From positions 186,001 through 250,000 of the forward strand of contig JAFEMH010000532.1 in NCBI GenBank assembly GCA_022495995.1: a DNA stretch of 64,000 nt, written 5' to 3'. Shown here piece after piece: positions 21,611-32,700 of this stretch. Source of the DNA: Adenophora triphylla var. japonica. Lineage: Eukaryota; Streptophyta; Magnoliopsida; Asterales; Campanulaceae. The notes under the pieces were generated by a model. That model worked only from the letters and a program-made list of their open reading frames with translations, made no database searches and was not told where the DNA came from. Positions within the stretch are counted from its first letter, which is position 1; every line of letters begins with the position of its first letter. Both the position numbers and the translations under genes were made by a program.

Positions 21611-22031
21611 TGAGCTTACGACGTTTATCTGATATGTGAGGCGTTCGTTCGTGCCTTGGCTTATTCTTATTGCTGCCGGTTTTATCCTGGGGATAGGCGG
21701 TGCGGTAATGATGAACGGTTGTGTTAAACTGGCATTATTAACAACTCGGAAGGATTGACGTTCTTCTTTAGAATCCTGCTGGGAATGAGCATTCGGGCTT
21801 ACCTTGATGGTCGAAGAGGGATTGTTGTGTGGGCTTATTGCAGCTACCGCTGAAGTGGGACGGTCGGGCTTACGACTGGCGGCCGGGGAAGTGAACGTTC
21901 ACTTGCTGAAGTGAAAAAGATATTCGGGCTTACGAGGATGGCCGAAGAGGGATTGTTGCAAGGCGTTCGTGCCTTGGGGTTCGGGCTTATTGCAGCTGCC
22001 GGGGGATGTATGATGGTGAAAACCAATAGAA

Positions 22032-22580
22032 AATTTAACGTCGGGAGTTGGAATCATAACTGGAATGTCCGGAGACATGGTTGAGCGTTTGAACGTCAAA
22101 CGTCAACTGAGAATCGAATTTAACGTCTGGAGACGGAATTGTAACTGGAATGTCCGGAGACATGATTGAGCGTTTGAACGTCAAACGTCATCTGGGAATC
22201 GAATTTAACGTCTGGAGACGAGATTGTAACTGGAATGTCCGGGGACATGATTGAGCGTTTGAACGTCAAACGTCAACTGGGAATCGAATTTAACGTCTAG
22301 AGACGGGCGTTAGTGAAAACTAACTGGGAATTTAACGTTTGGAGATGGGCGTTAGTGAAAACTAACTGGGAATTTAACGTCTGGAGACGAGCGTTAGTGA
22401 AAACTAACTGGGAATTTAACGTCTGGAGACGAGCGTTAGTGAAAACTAACTGGGAATTTAACGTCTGGAGACGGGCGTTAGTGAAAACTAACTGGGAATT
22501 TAACGTTTGGAGACGAGCGTTAGTGAAAACTAACATGGGAATTTAACGTCTAGATATGAGCGTTAGTGAAAACTAACTGA
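22032..22580. repeat. Tandem arrays of 85 bp (x3) and 42 bp (x7), element B 3' UTR
   Basis: Units begin AATTTAACGTCTGGAGACG. Three 85-bp units start at 22032, 22117 and 22202. From 22287 the period drops to 42 bp for seven units, each with GCGTTAGTGAAAACTAACTG. The 85-bp unit looks like two diverged 42-bp units, so this is a higher-order array in formation. Its open frames on both strands follow from the period being a multiple of three and are not genes. Confidence 0.9.
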
Positions 22581-22715
22581 GATTTTATCCTCGAGGGGTG
22601 GGGTGTTAGAAAGGTCTAACTGGGGGAAATTTTACACTTTTGGGGGCCAAAAGTGGTAAAATTGAAACTGCGAAAAACTGAGGGGCCAAAGTGGCAAAAA
22701 TTTTTCTGGTGCAAC

Positions 22716-22744
22716 AAGAGTCCGGCCAGACTTTGATTGAAATT
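22716..22744 (+). promoter_or_regulatory. Palindrome-containing motif upstream of PMD gene a, element B
   Basis: AAGAGTCCGGCCAGACTTTG followed by ATTGAAATT lies 140 bases before the ATG at 22883. It matches GGGAGTCAGGCCGGACTTTG plus ACTGAAAT in the LTR U3 (41786-41812) and the perfect palindrome AGTCCGGCCGGACT before PMD gene b (25973-25986). Its regulatory role is inferred from this sharing. Confidence 0.5.
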
Positions 22745-22882
22745 GGCCATATCCTTTTCAGCGCCGAGGCCGAGGAAGGAGAAGCCATTTTCTCCATTAA
22801 TTCCTAAGAGAGGGAGAGAGAGGAAGAGAGAAAATCCAACCCAAATTGCAAGATTTGCTCGGATTTGCGAAGGAAAATCGAT

Positions 22883-25563
22883 ATGGAAGGTGATTGGGAC
22901 CCAATGGCTCGTCATGGAAGGACCGATGACGAAAGAACGCGGTTGGTTCGGACCATTCGAACCATCATTCATCCATTGAATCCGGCGGAGTTTTACCCGG
23001 CTAGGGATAGACACAACTCCAAAGGAGGGATCGAGAGACAAGTAAGCTTCCTACAAATTCCATTAATTTTAAGAATGTGCATTCTTTAAATGTTAGAAAT
23101 TTGTTTAGGAATTTACTTAGGGATTTTGGTGCTTGAATTGGGGCTTTTGACTTTGCCATGAACCTTTGTCGAAATTGACTAGGATGTAGTTCAATTGACA
23201 CCATGGGTGGATGACATAAAAATTTTGGTTGCAAAATTCCATGTCTAGATGCATTTTCCAAAATTAAAGTAGCTTTAATTCGGGACGGAGTAAATTTTCG
23301 AAATGTTCGAAAGAATTTGAAAGTTCCGGTTTCGACGGAGTTTTAGAAATGTTTTGAAAGTTCCGGATTCGACGGAGTTTTCGAAATGTTTTGAAAGTTC
23401 CGGATTCGACGGAGTTTTCGAAATGTTTTGAAAGTTCCGGATTCGACGGAGTTTTCGAAATGTTTTGAAAGTTTCGGATTCGACGGAGTTTTCGAAATGT
23501 TTTGAAAGTTCCGGATTCGACGGAGTTTTCGAAATGATTTTGAAATATATGTAAGAAATGAACGAGAACTGTCATTGCATTGCATCATTTGGACATGCGT
23601 TCATGCACTCTGTTGATGTTGCTCTCGTCTTGTTCACCTGCAGGGGAAAGGGAAGGTTGACGTCGACAATCAGAAGAGTCGGGGAGCCTTTGAGGCAGTG
23701 AGAGCATTGTGGGAGATTCTCCCGAACGTGGCTCGAGAGGGAGAGAGGAGTCCACGGCAGCTGGTGGTTGACTCCAGACTGGCTGGGTTCATCAGTGCGG
23801 TAGCTGCGATCGCTACGACGCCGAGGGCCAGGTCCATGTATGTTGCCTTGAGCGAGTACTGGTGGGATACGACCCACACTTTCCATTTCAGATGGGGGGA
23901 GGCGACGGTGACTCCCACGGATTTTGCCGCTATCACTGGGTTGCCGACCTATGGCAACACGCTGGTGTGGGTTGACGGTTATACTCCGGAGCGGTTATGC
24001 GAGCTGCTGGGTTTTGATATCACTGATGCCAGGGGCTTGGGCATTCGGTACAGGCCGATGGAGAATCATTTGAGGGAAGGTATCGCCGATTATTTGGCTG
24101 GATCTTTGAGGATGACCGCGGAGCGCCTGGCTCGAGGGTTCATTTGGTTCGCGTTGTCAGCGACTTTGTTCCCGACTTCCGACACGTCCTGTCACTTCCC
24201 TTTGCTCGGGTCGCTGACAGATCTGGATGCCGTGAGGGGGTTCGCATGGGGAGAGGCTGGGCGGCGAGCTCTATCATTCCACAGACGGGTTCTCGCGGGG
24301 AGAGGAGAGTTCCTTGGTAGCTTCACACTGTCTTGGATGTAAGTTCGTGTCTTTTTCTCTTCCTTGCCTCTTTGATGTACTCGTATGTATCTGCTTTGTA
24401 GCTGACATAACTTTCCATTTGCTTGGCAGGTCTGGTGCTACGAGGTGTTCAGTCCGCAGGAGTGGGACATTAAGGATGCGTATCGACCCTTGTACCCCGC
24501 CCTGCTGGTTTGGCAGAAGAAGGCGAAGAGGCCGGTCTCGTCGAGAGTGGGTACGCGACTGTCGTACGAGGAGGTGTCCCAGGCCCTGAGTCGAGAGTTC
24601 TCGAGAGGATCCGGTTGACACAGTGGGGTAGGTTCGATCTTTGTCGCCGTTCGGATTGCTAGCGAGACTACACGGCGGCGGAAGCTCTGGTGGGACTTCA
24701 CGGCGACGCGATGTATGCAGGGGAGAGGGTGACTCGTCAGCATAGGCCGGGGACCCTTCCATTGGTGTCGGTGGATCCTCCTATGCACATGCGGCATCCT
24801 CGGGAGATGCCGATGGAGGAGGCTGGAGGGGTATAGACGGGCGTGTACTATACCGAAGTACGTCATAGCGGGAGCCGACTATGATACTTTCTTGAGGATG
24901 AGGTGAGGAGCCCGCGGGTGCGGCATAGGGAGGCGAGGTCCACTGGAGGTCCTCGAGATCTTCGATCCCACGCGAGGCGCGTACGAGGGCTGGATGGCTC
25001 ACGCGGACGGCGGTGATCCCAGCTCCCGGATGAGCCGAGACCACGATACAGGGCTGACCCCAATGCTTCGATGAGCACTCTTTGATTTTCTGCTTTTGAT
25101 AGTAGTATTCTGCAAATGTTGCATCTGTACTTTATGTTCGTCTTCTGATGACCTTTCCTGGTTCGCAGGTGTCTGGCCGTACGTATAATGAGGCTATGAG
25201 GCTGGTGGACAGGTGGGCCGCCTAAGCTAGGAGACTCGTGGAGTTCATGCGGTGCAGTTCCCGGAGGAGCGTGGATGTCCGCGAGCCGAGGCCGTCTAGG
25301 CCGAGAGGTTCGCCTTGCTCCACGGTGGTGGGGAGGACTTTGCACGGGGATTTGGCCGGTTCGCGAGCGGAACGGCTGGGTTTGGAGCTCCTTCTTCTTC
25401 GCATTCGGGGCACCAGAGGGGAGAGTCCTCGAGTTCGCATACGCCGAGGAGACCTTTTGCATATTCCCGCCTGGAGGAATTTGGCGACTTCTTGTTTGCG
25501 ACGGATTTGGCAGCGGCGGAGCAGTACGTCGAGTGCTCGGATGACGAGCAGGACTCGGAGTAG
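22883..25563 (+). pseudogene. Antisense PMD gene a of element B, intron-containing
   Basis: A MAIN-like plant mobile domain protein. Exon 1 (22883-23041, 53 codons) starts ATGGAAGG and ends at a GTAAGC donor. Exon 2 (23644-24338) follows a CTGCAG acceptor in perfect phase and has YWWDTTHTFHFRWGEATVTP, then TDFAAITGLPTYGN and RGFIWFALSATLFP, the PMD core. Its end is a GTAAGT donor at 24339. Exon 3 (from 24430) reads VWCYEVFSPQEWDIKDAYRP and LLVWQKKAKRPVSSRV; its phase is one base off the donor, so an indel sits at the junction. Frameshifts follow to about 25070. A last exon (from 25169 after TTCGCAG) ends in an acidic AAAEQYVECSDDEQDSE tail with stop 25561-25563. Because it is antisense to the element RNA, its introns cannot be spliced from that RNA, which explains their survival. 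Confidence 0.75.
23293..23540. repeat. 37-bp tandem array in intron 1 of PMD gene a
   Basis: About six copies of GTTTTCGAAATGTTTTGAAA plus GTTCCGGATTCGACGGA lie inside the intron 23042-23643. Copies differ by one or two bases. Confidence 0.85.
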
Positions 25564-25965
25564 TCCTCCCTTCTTTTTTTTTTACTGCTTTGTTTAGACA
25601 AAAATGCATGTATTGTCGGGAACAATTTGATTTGAAGCGTATTCGAAAAGGCGCCCGTGGGCGGAACTGTACTTCGCACTTCCATTTAGTGATTACCTTA
25701 CTTTATTTTCGACAAATAAGCAAGTAGGTTGATCAAAAATAAATAACATGAAACATGCATTAAAAATTGAACGGGTCAAAATTTAAGCCTATATGCACTA
25801 ATATTTAATTAAGCGCCTTTGTTACACAAGCCGGGCGGAAGGGATATTGATATTGATTGAATGAAACCGGGGGCGGCACGTTGGTTTCATAAAGGTGTGA
25901 ATAGGGGATTGTTTGGAATTGCTTCCAATTTGGGAGCGGTAGGCTGCGAGTTGACCGGGTCAAGC
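25564..25965. other. Spacer between the two PMD genes of element B
   Basis: This has a T-run just after the PMD-a stop (25573-25585) and an AT-rich stretch near 25690-25810, consistent with a 3' UTR and intergenic DNA. No ORF of note. Confidence 0.5.
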
Positions 25966-26014
25966 ACAGGAGAGTCCGGCCGGACTAGGATTGAATTTCA
26001 GATTCCTTTAAATT
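25966..26014 (+). promoter_or_regulatory. Candidate promoter of PMD gene b, element B
   Basis: The perfect 14-bp palindrome AGTCCGGCCGGACT (25973-25986) is followed by a GATTGAATTTCAG box and a TATA-like CTTTAAATT (26006-26014), about 100 bases before the ATG at 26111. The palindrome recurs in the LTR U3 and before PMD gene a. Confidence 0.5.
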
Positions 26015-26110
26015 GCGGTTTCGGCTTTGCAATTTGTAAAGACTACGCCTTTGTTTCGATCATTTGGCTGAATTCCTTTCCAATTCTTAAGGCTTTTCTT
26101 CACTTTTGTC

Positions 26111-27540
26111 ATGGCTCCCTTTCCTAAGTTGTCGTCTCGGATGCAAGAGCGATACTTGGAAAACTTTCGATCGTGGGTACGGAACCACACGAGGCGAGAA
26201 CAAGGGATTTTGAAGGTTGTTACGGGATGAAATACTGTTTGGGCTTTGAAGGAGCTCATGCCGGATTGGGATCTTTTGAGAGCGGCGTCTCGGTTACGGG
26301 ACGTACGGAGGAACGTGTACGGCTTTTCGTACAACGAAATCACTCCTACATTCGAAGATTTCCGGGCCATTACAGGAGGACTGAGACGGAACAGCTAGTT
26401 CTTCCGTATCTTTGGTGGCATGGCCACTTTGTTGAGAAGCTAGTGTCTTTGCTTGGTATCTCATTTGGAGAAGCATACGGGATGCGTCTTGAATACCGAT
26501 TATGTTGACATTTCGGGGTGCCCGAAAGATTTGCCGGAGGCGAGGAGCGTCTTTGCGTGGGACGCGTTTGCTCTGTGCGCGATTGCTACTCTGTTCACAT
26601 TCACGTCTGCAGGTGTGTGCCATCACGATGTCTTGGACACTGGTGAGCGATGCGGAGCGGGGAGACATCGTGCCGTTGGTCTTGGGCGAGACGTTCTGGG
26701 CATAGGTCGGATGGCGGCCGTAGCCGATACATGTGGGGAGGAGTCCCGCTATGCTTACCATGTGGTTAAGGGAGAGGCTGCGAGATGATGCACGAGGTGC
26801 CAATGTCTGTGACGCTTGGTCTTTCTCTCGGCGTCCTCTGGTGATAGGGCGTCGGGCGGCTGGAGCTACGGATGGCCGAGACTCCGCACGCATCACTTGC
26901 GATGGTGGGTTCCCCATTGGAAGATTCTGAGACTTGTCGGACCGCTCGGGAGGGTCTATTGGTTGTCGAGTGCGGGGCTGTCTCGAGACGTCTTTCTACA
27001 TTCCATCGTTGGTTACTGCGACGATGCAGTGGAAGCGAGTGCCAGCTGACGGTTTGAGTTATCTTGCTACCTTTGAGGTGGGATCTTTGCGATGGAAGAT
27101 CCTTCGACGCTATTGCTGCTCACGCGGTGGTGGCAATACACGTCCTTTCTGCCGGGGTTCTCTTTCACCGAAGAGAGGGCCTTTGTTCTGTCGCGCGATA
27201 TACGGGCCCAGTACGAAGAGTGTATAGGGGAGACACGAGATGGCTATCTTGTGGAGACGGAGTGGTGTTGGGTGCGATCACACAGACGGCTCGACCTTGA
27301 GGAGGACGAAGCAAGGGCTAACCACAGGAATCGTCTTGGCGATGCCATGGGCGATTATGAGACCAATGCGATCGGGAGGCCAATCAAAGCCTTTGTTATG
27401 ATGGCTCGAAGCGAGCGGCTCGAGACGAGCTAGAGAAGGGGCTGCGTTGACGGCCACGGGGTTGACGGAGGCGTCGGGAAGAGTCCACGAGCCGAGGTAG
27501 AAGGCCTACGGAATATTTCTGTGAAGGTGAAGAACACTCG
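26111..27540 (+). pseudogene. Antisense PMD gene b of element B, frameshifted
   Basis: This is the counterpart of the PMD genes of A and C. The ATG at 26111 opens MAPFPKLSSRMQERYLENF, parallel to the start in C. The family signature follows across several frame changes: LKELMPDWDLLRAASRL, then NVYGFSYNEITPTFEDFRAI, DIVPLVLGETFWA near 26670-26700, and SYLATFEVGSLRW. The region near 27300-27540 encodes a basic, Arg-rich tail like that of A. At least five one- or two-base indels break it. No intron is evident, unlike gene a. It converges with integrase across the conserved spacer. Confidence 0.65.
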
Positions 27541-27915
27541 CCGGGGAAAAGGGAAGGGAAGAAGGATGAAGGACCAAGTACGGGAAACTAGGTTGACCTT
27601 CTTTGTCAGTATCCACCCATTGTCATTGCGGACACATTAATTGATTAATGTTTTATTGTAGTTTTGCTAGCGTGTAGCGAGTCAAGAGTTGACCGTGCTT
27701 GAACTCATCAAAGAATGTTTTAACCGTAATGAATTTGTAGGTTAAATGAAAAGAGTTTTTCGAAACACGAAGCAATTGATGCTTATTTATTTTTTTTTTT
27801 TTAGACCGAACCAATGATGGCTGCCTACGTTCCCCTTTTACAATTGGACTAAGGGGCTCGGGTCACCGTAGTTCGACACTTTAGGTGAATTTTGAGAAAA
27901 GCAAAGACAAAAGAA
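27541..27915. other. Conserved spacer between PMD b and integrase, element B
   Basis: The block with CCGTGCTTGAACTCATCAAA (27690-27709), AGACCGAACC after a T-run (27788-27812), CCCCTT...AAGGGG and CCGTAGTTCGAC matches 3300-3515 of element A. No gene is seen. Confidence 0.5.
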
Positions 27916-27983
27916 GTGCGACCACTGTTTTTACCTGGATCATTAGCGGGAATGTATCCGGTTGGGTATTACTCTTTTAGCAC
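27916..27983 (-). other. Conserved nested hairpin downstream of pol, element B
   Basis: On the minus strand it begins GTGCTAAAAGAGTAATACCC and ends GGTCGCAC. Stems are GTGC/GCAC, ACC/GGT, ACC-GGAT paired with ATCC-A-GGT (one bulge), and CAT/ATG. The flanking bases agree with A and C but the stem bases differ in a compensating way. Only one copy is present, against two in A and C. Confidence 0.6.
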
Positions 27984-28040
27984 TTTTAATTTTTGCGAGG
28001 GGACGGTGTATGGGGAAGGTGAGTTGACTCGTGCTCTTCC

Positions 28041-29250
28041 TCAAACGAAGTATCTGCGGAGCTTGCTTCCGTTCACGGGGTTAACGAAAGGGTTTCCGTC
28101 CAAATCTGCTAACTTCATGGCTCCTCCGGAGAAGATTCTTTGTACCACGAACGGTCCTATCCGGGTAGGCTCCCACTTTCCGAGGGGATTGGTGCGTAGG
28201 AGGCTTTTCCTTTAGCACCAAGTCGCCTTCTCGATGTCTCGGATCTTGACTTTCCTATCGAATGCTCGGGCCATTACGCTCTGGTAGGCTCGAGTGTGCT
28301 CCATGGCTTTCAACTGCGCTCGTCGAGTAGAGCAAGTTCGTCGTGACGGCTCTGTAGCCATTCGACTTCATTGATCCCGTTTTCCAAGAGGACTCGGAGG
28401 ATGGAATTTCCAATTCCACGGGTAACATTGCTTCCATTCCGTAGGTAGCGCGAACGGAGTCTCCCTGTGGCGGTTCGGCCCGATGTTTTGTATCCCCGAG
28501 AGGGCTAAATGTAGCTTTTCGGGCCGATCCCGACCTCTGGTTGTCATCTTTCGATTATCATGGCGAGAGTCTTGTTGGGCTGCCTCTCTTGCACCATTGG
28601 TTTGTGGTACGTAAGGAGAAGACTTGTGACGTGTGACTCTGAATTCGGTTCGAAGTTGGTCACAATCTCCTTGAAGTGAGTCCCATTGTCGGATATGATC
28701 TCGTTGGGCACTCCGTATCGGCACATGATGTTCTCTCGGATGAACTCGGCCACCTTCTTAGAATTCGGTACCTTGTACGATCGGCTTCTACCCATTTGGT
28801 GAAGTAGTCGGCTGCGACTAGAATGAACTCATGACCATTGCTCCCCGGTGGAGTGATCTTGCCGATGACGTCGATTCCCCATGTGGCGAAAGGCCAAGGT
28901 GTAGTCATGCAATAGAGTTCATGAGGAGGGATGTGATTGAGGTTGGAGAACCGTTGACATTTGTCGCGACTTCGGACGAAGCTGGATGCGGTCTGTTTCC
29001 ATTGATATCCAATAGTATCCCATACGGAGAATGATACGTGTCAATGCTCGGGCGTTCGTATGCGGACCGCGAGGTTCCGTTGTGAACTTCGTTCATTAGC
29101 TCGGCGCTTTTTCTTTGTTTACACACCGAAGGAGTGGCCCTTGAGTGGCGCTTCTTGTACAACATACCCCCGAGAATGACGAAATGGGATGCCGGGCATT
29201 TTAATGCCATCATGTTTTTGGCTTTGATCCCTTCTTTGTATTTTCCATCT
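28041..29250 (-). pseudogene. Integrase, element B
   Basis: The end reads AMKLADLDGN and LRRYFV with a stop at 28041-28043. Catalytic parts are recognisable in shifting frames: TWGIDVIGKITPPGSNGHEF, NSKKVAEFIRENIMCRYGVP and NEIISDNGTHF, then NGAREAA. The N-terminal zinc region lies near 28940-29100. Indels of one or two bases occur every 50-150 bases. It is closer to element C (shared NSKKVA.FI.ENIMC) than to A. Confidence 0.8.
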
Positions 29251-30400
29251 TCATTTGTGAAGGAAGCTTCTCCGCTTTGGAAGTGCTTGGTAAATTTGAT
29301 TGTACCGGGGTTCGTCGATCGTTTCCTTTTTATTTCGATCTCACGGCAATAGGCGGGTGTTTCCGTCTGCCTATTACGAGGGGTTTTCTTGCTTTCCCAT
29401 CGGGAATTTCGACAAGAGAGGCGAGGTTGCCGGGGCATGCTGCGAAGCGGTTCCTGTCTCTTGGCAAATAGTGAAAAGAGATGTCCTTGGGCGAGCAATG
29501 AGCTCCTCCATGTACGCGTGGTACTTCGGAAGGCCGAATCTACCGTCTTCCATTTGTTGGACACTTGATTGATGATCAATGCCGAGTCTCCATATACATC
29601 CAGTTACGAGATGTTGCGCTCGAGGGCGGCTTCCGGACCGGCTACCACGGGCTTCGTATTCTTTGCATTGTTGGTTGTTTCAAAATTCAGCTTGATGGCT
29701 AAGGGAGTGTGCTCGTCCTTTGGATCGACAAGGAGCATTCCAATACCATTCCCCTTCTTGTTGGCTTCCCCATCGAAGAAGAGTTGCCGGTTTGCGTGTC
29801 AGTGAGAAGATTCCGTCGTCAGGAAATTGCGGATCGGGACCCTTAGGTTCACTTTGCTTGGGAAGTCGGCCGGTGATCTGCCATTACTCGCCCTTTGTTG
29901 ATTTTCGACCATGTACTTGATGTCGAACTCGGCCCGGGAAGAATGACCACTTGGCTAGTCGCATTGGCAAGGGATGGCTTGTCAAAGAGATATCGGACGG
30001 GGTCCATTTTGGAGACCAGAGCAGAATGTGATTGCATGTAGTGTTTCGGTTTCCCGACTACCCATACCAAGGCGGTACAGTTTTCTCTGTCTTTGAGTAG
30101 TAGAGTTCACTTCCTTGAAGCTTAGGCTTCGAAGTAGATTGCATGCTCAACCTTGGAATCTTTATGTTCTTGTGCCGACATTGCTCCGATTGACGTGTAC
30201 ATTGCATCGAGATACGGGAGTAGTGGCTTGTCTTCATGTGGCGGGCACGGGGTGGGGGATTCACCGAAGTAGGTCTTGATTTTCTCGAAAGGCATCGGCA
30301 CTCGGAGTCCCATTTGATGTCGGCATTCTTTTTCATCGGTTTGAACATGGGCTCGCGAGAGAGATGTCAAGCGGTTGATGAAGCGGACTGATGTATTGAA
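29251..30400 (-). pseudogene. First and second RNase H, element B
   Basis: The second RNase H is marked by the region around 29580-29800 (FFDGEANKKGNGIGML-like, interrupted) and MIINQVSNKWKTVDS at 29579. The first is marked by PLLPYLDAMYTSIGAMSAQE at about 30220-30170 and KHYMQSHSALVSKMDPVRYL at about 30050. Both are shot through with frameshifts. Order and spacing agree with element A. Confidence 0.7.
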
Positions 30401-31260
30401 GTCTTCCCATGAAGCTCTTCACTTACGTTAATGTACGGCGGCTTCATGTCGATGATGGCCTTGATTTTCTTGGGATCGGCTTCGATACCCCTTTACTGTA
30501 ACCATGTACCCCAGAGTACCTTGCCGCGCTTGCGCCGAAGGTGCACTTCGCGAGTTCAATCTCATGGAGTGCTTTACGAGTACTATTGAAGAACTTTCTC
30601 GAATCATCGAATCTTTGTTACATGTCGATCCTTTGAGTGGATGATCATGTCATCGACATATACTTCGATTTCTTTGTGAATCATGTCATGGAAGAGGGCA
30701 TTGCGGCCCGGTAAGTAGCCCCGAGCGTTCTTCGAGGCCGAACGGCATGGCCGTGTAACAGTATGTCCCCACGGAGTGAAAGGCGATCTTGGCTTGATCC
30801 TCCTCGGACATCTTGATGCGGGTTGTATCCGGCGAACCCGTCCACGAAGGACTTTACTTCGAGAATTTGCCGTGGTGTCGACCGGCATGTCGATGTTAGG
30901 CGGTGGGAAATCATCTTTAGAAATTTGGCCTTGTTGAGATCCACGAAATCCACACAACATCGACCTTTCCATTGGCCTTGGTGACCGTCACGATGTTGGA
31001 GAGCCAAGTCGGGTACTCAATCACTACTGATGAAACCAACTCGGAGCATTTTCTCAATTTCTTCTTTAACTTGCAAGGACCACTGCAGCTTGATCTTGCG
31101 CGGCTTACGTTTGACGAGGCTTGGATTCGGGATCCGGGGAATTCGTGCTCTACGATCGAGGGATCGAGTCCTGGCATGTCACGACATGACCGAGCGAAAC
31201 ACGTCAACATACTCCCGGAGGAGGCTTATCGGGGCTTCTTTTACGCATCGTGAAAAGCGC
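30401..31260 (-). pseudogene. Reverse transcriptase, element B
   Basis: The catalytic YVDD is at 30649-30660 within HKEIEVYVDDMIIHSK. Upstream on the minus strand are EVKSFVDGFAGYN (about 30850), VIEYPTWLSNIVTVTKANGK (about 31000) and PGLDPSIVEHE (about 31160). Frames change several times between them. Confidence 0.8.
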
Positions 31261-32700
31261 CACTTGTGTCTCTTTAGGCTCTTGCGTGACCCCGGGTTCA
31301 CTTTGGTCATAACCTCTTCGGCGGCTTGGGCCCGGTTGTCCTCTTGAGTCGACTACACGCTCGAGAACTTCTCTAATGTATTGTTCATTTAATGTGTATG
31401 CTTCTTAACATCAATTGAATTATTAACGTCTTTTTAAGTTGTTTGTTAACTTATCGGTTGTTAAAGTGGCAATGAGAGGATACTCAGAAAGGTCGAGACT
31501 TTTCATTAAGCAAGAACGGAAATACATGGTTGGCTACATTATCATGGTCCTCCGGCGTAAGGCCATTGGATGACTGCTAGGACTCGGACTCGATACGAGG
31601 ACCGACTTCGGAGGGGTTTGAGACCGGGTTTAGGGAGATGTGGGTGCGAGGCCCGGCTTGTCTTCCATTTCGCTTGGCTTGCCCTTGGTCGGTGAAGGTT
31701 ACCCAATTCTTCGGTGGCATTCTTTGGATGCTTGATGAGGGTTCGGGGATCGAGAGGCTTGGCTTCGCTGTCCCAACCATGGCAATCATGCTGTTTTCGG
31801 AGCCCAGTCAATCGGGTTTGGCACCTCCACGACTTCTTCAAAAGACTCTCAGAGAATTTGGTCCTTTGAGCGTCTTCTATGAATTCTAGTTCCTTACGCT
31901 TTGGAGTTCTTGTCTCGAATGTGGCACTCGGTGGGCGTCCGAACAATAGTCTGTTTCCCATGGAGAGTACCTTGAGTTGCTCCTTCCAAGTGCAGGATTC
32001 CCTTGAATGTGTGACTCGTCTTTGGACTGTGGTGGCAGTTGGTCGAGTAGAGCGTGCGATGTCGAGGAATGCTCCCTTATCGGATTAGCTTTAAGTCCTC
32101 CGAAACGCTTGAGGTCCCGTGCTATTTGTTCCATCCTTTACGTAGTCTCGGTGCGACTATCCCTACTTCTTTCTCATCTTCATCGGGTTCCGCCGCTTCT
32201 GGCCCCCTCGCCCGGGCCGGCTGGTTCCGCTATCGGTCCCCTCGATTACAGCTGCGGTTCCCTTGTTGTTCCCCCCGCCCTGCCGGTTCCGCCTCGGTTC
32301 TGGTCCCGCCCTCGGTCAGCTCGCCGTTCCTGCCTCGGTGAAGTAATGAGCAAGGCTGAAACCGTAAGGCCTGGGAGGTCATTGGGTGTGCCGTCGGAGG
32401 TTCCCTTTGCGGGCCGTCGCCTTGGGTGCGGGCGAGCCTTTTGTTCTCTCGATGTCGGCCGGTGTTGGCACGTAGCCAAGCCCCCGGACCGTGGTGTGGT
32501 CCTTGACTTCAATGACTTGGTGTTGGCCTTGTAACCTTTTTGCGAGCCCCAGCCCCGGGATGAAGTTCATGAGTTTCATCATCTTCATGGCGGGAGAAAT
32601 CTTGTCGTGAGACAGTGGAAGGTCCACGTTGCATATTTGGATTTTGGAGGTTTCCGTGAGTGAATCCGATTAATGCCATATCGTCACTATGCTTGATTTC
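31261..32700 (-). pseudogene. Protease-RT linker with G-patch-like motif, element B
   Basis: The G-patch-like segment at 32627-32379 reads FIPGLGLAKRLQGQHQVI and VRGLGYVPTPAD, matching element A. Between it and RT is a charged, low-complexity linker in broken frames, with Arg/Gly/Ala-rich stretches at 32170-32350. The short VFPFLL segment near 31510 matches the VFPYALNKMVDLSEYP box of A. Confidence 0.6.

Noticed and set aside
22297..22546. Open frames on both strands with a 14-residue repeat
   Set aside because: They follow from a 42-bp tandem repeat whose length is a multiple of three; no start context and the same frame is open on both strands.
22032..23540. CRISPR-like direct repeats
   Set aside because: Units abut without unique spacers, and the context is a plant retrotransposon.
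24863..25685. Long minus-strand open frames opposite PMD gene a
   Set aside because: They are rich in Arg, Pro and Ser from GC-rich DNA and lie opposite the acidic C-terminal exon.
26294..26917. 207-codon minus-strand open frame opposite PMD gene b
   Set aside because: The plus strand holds the PMD motifs; this is a composition-driven shadow.
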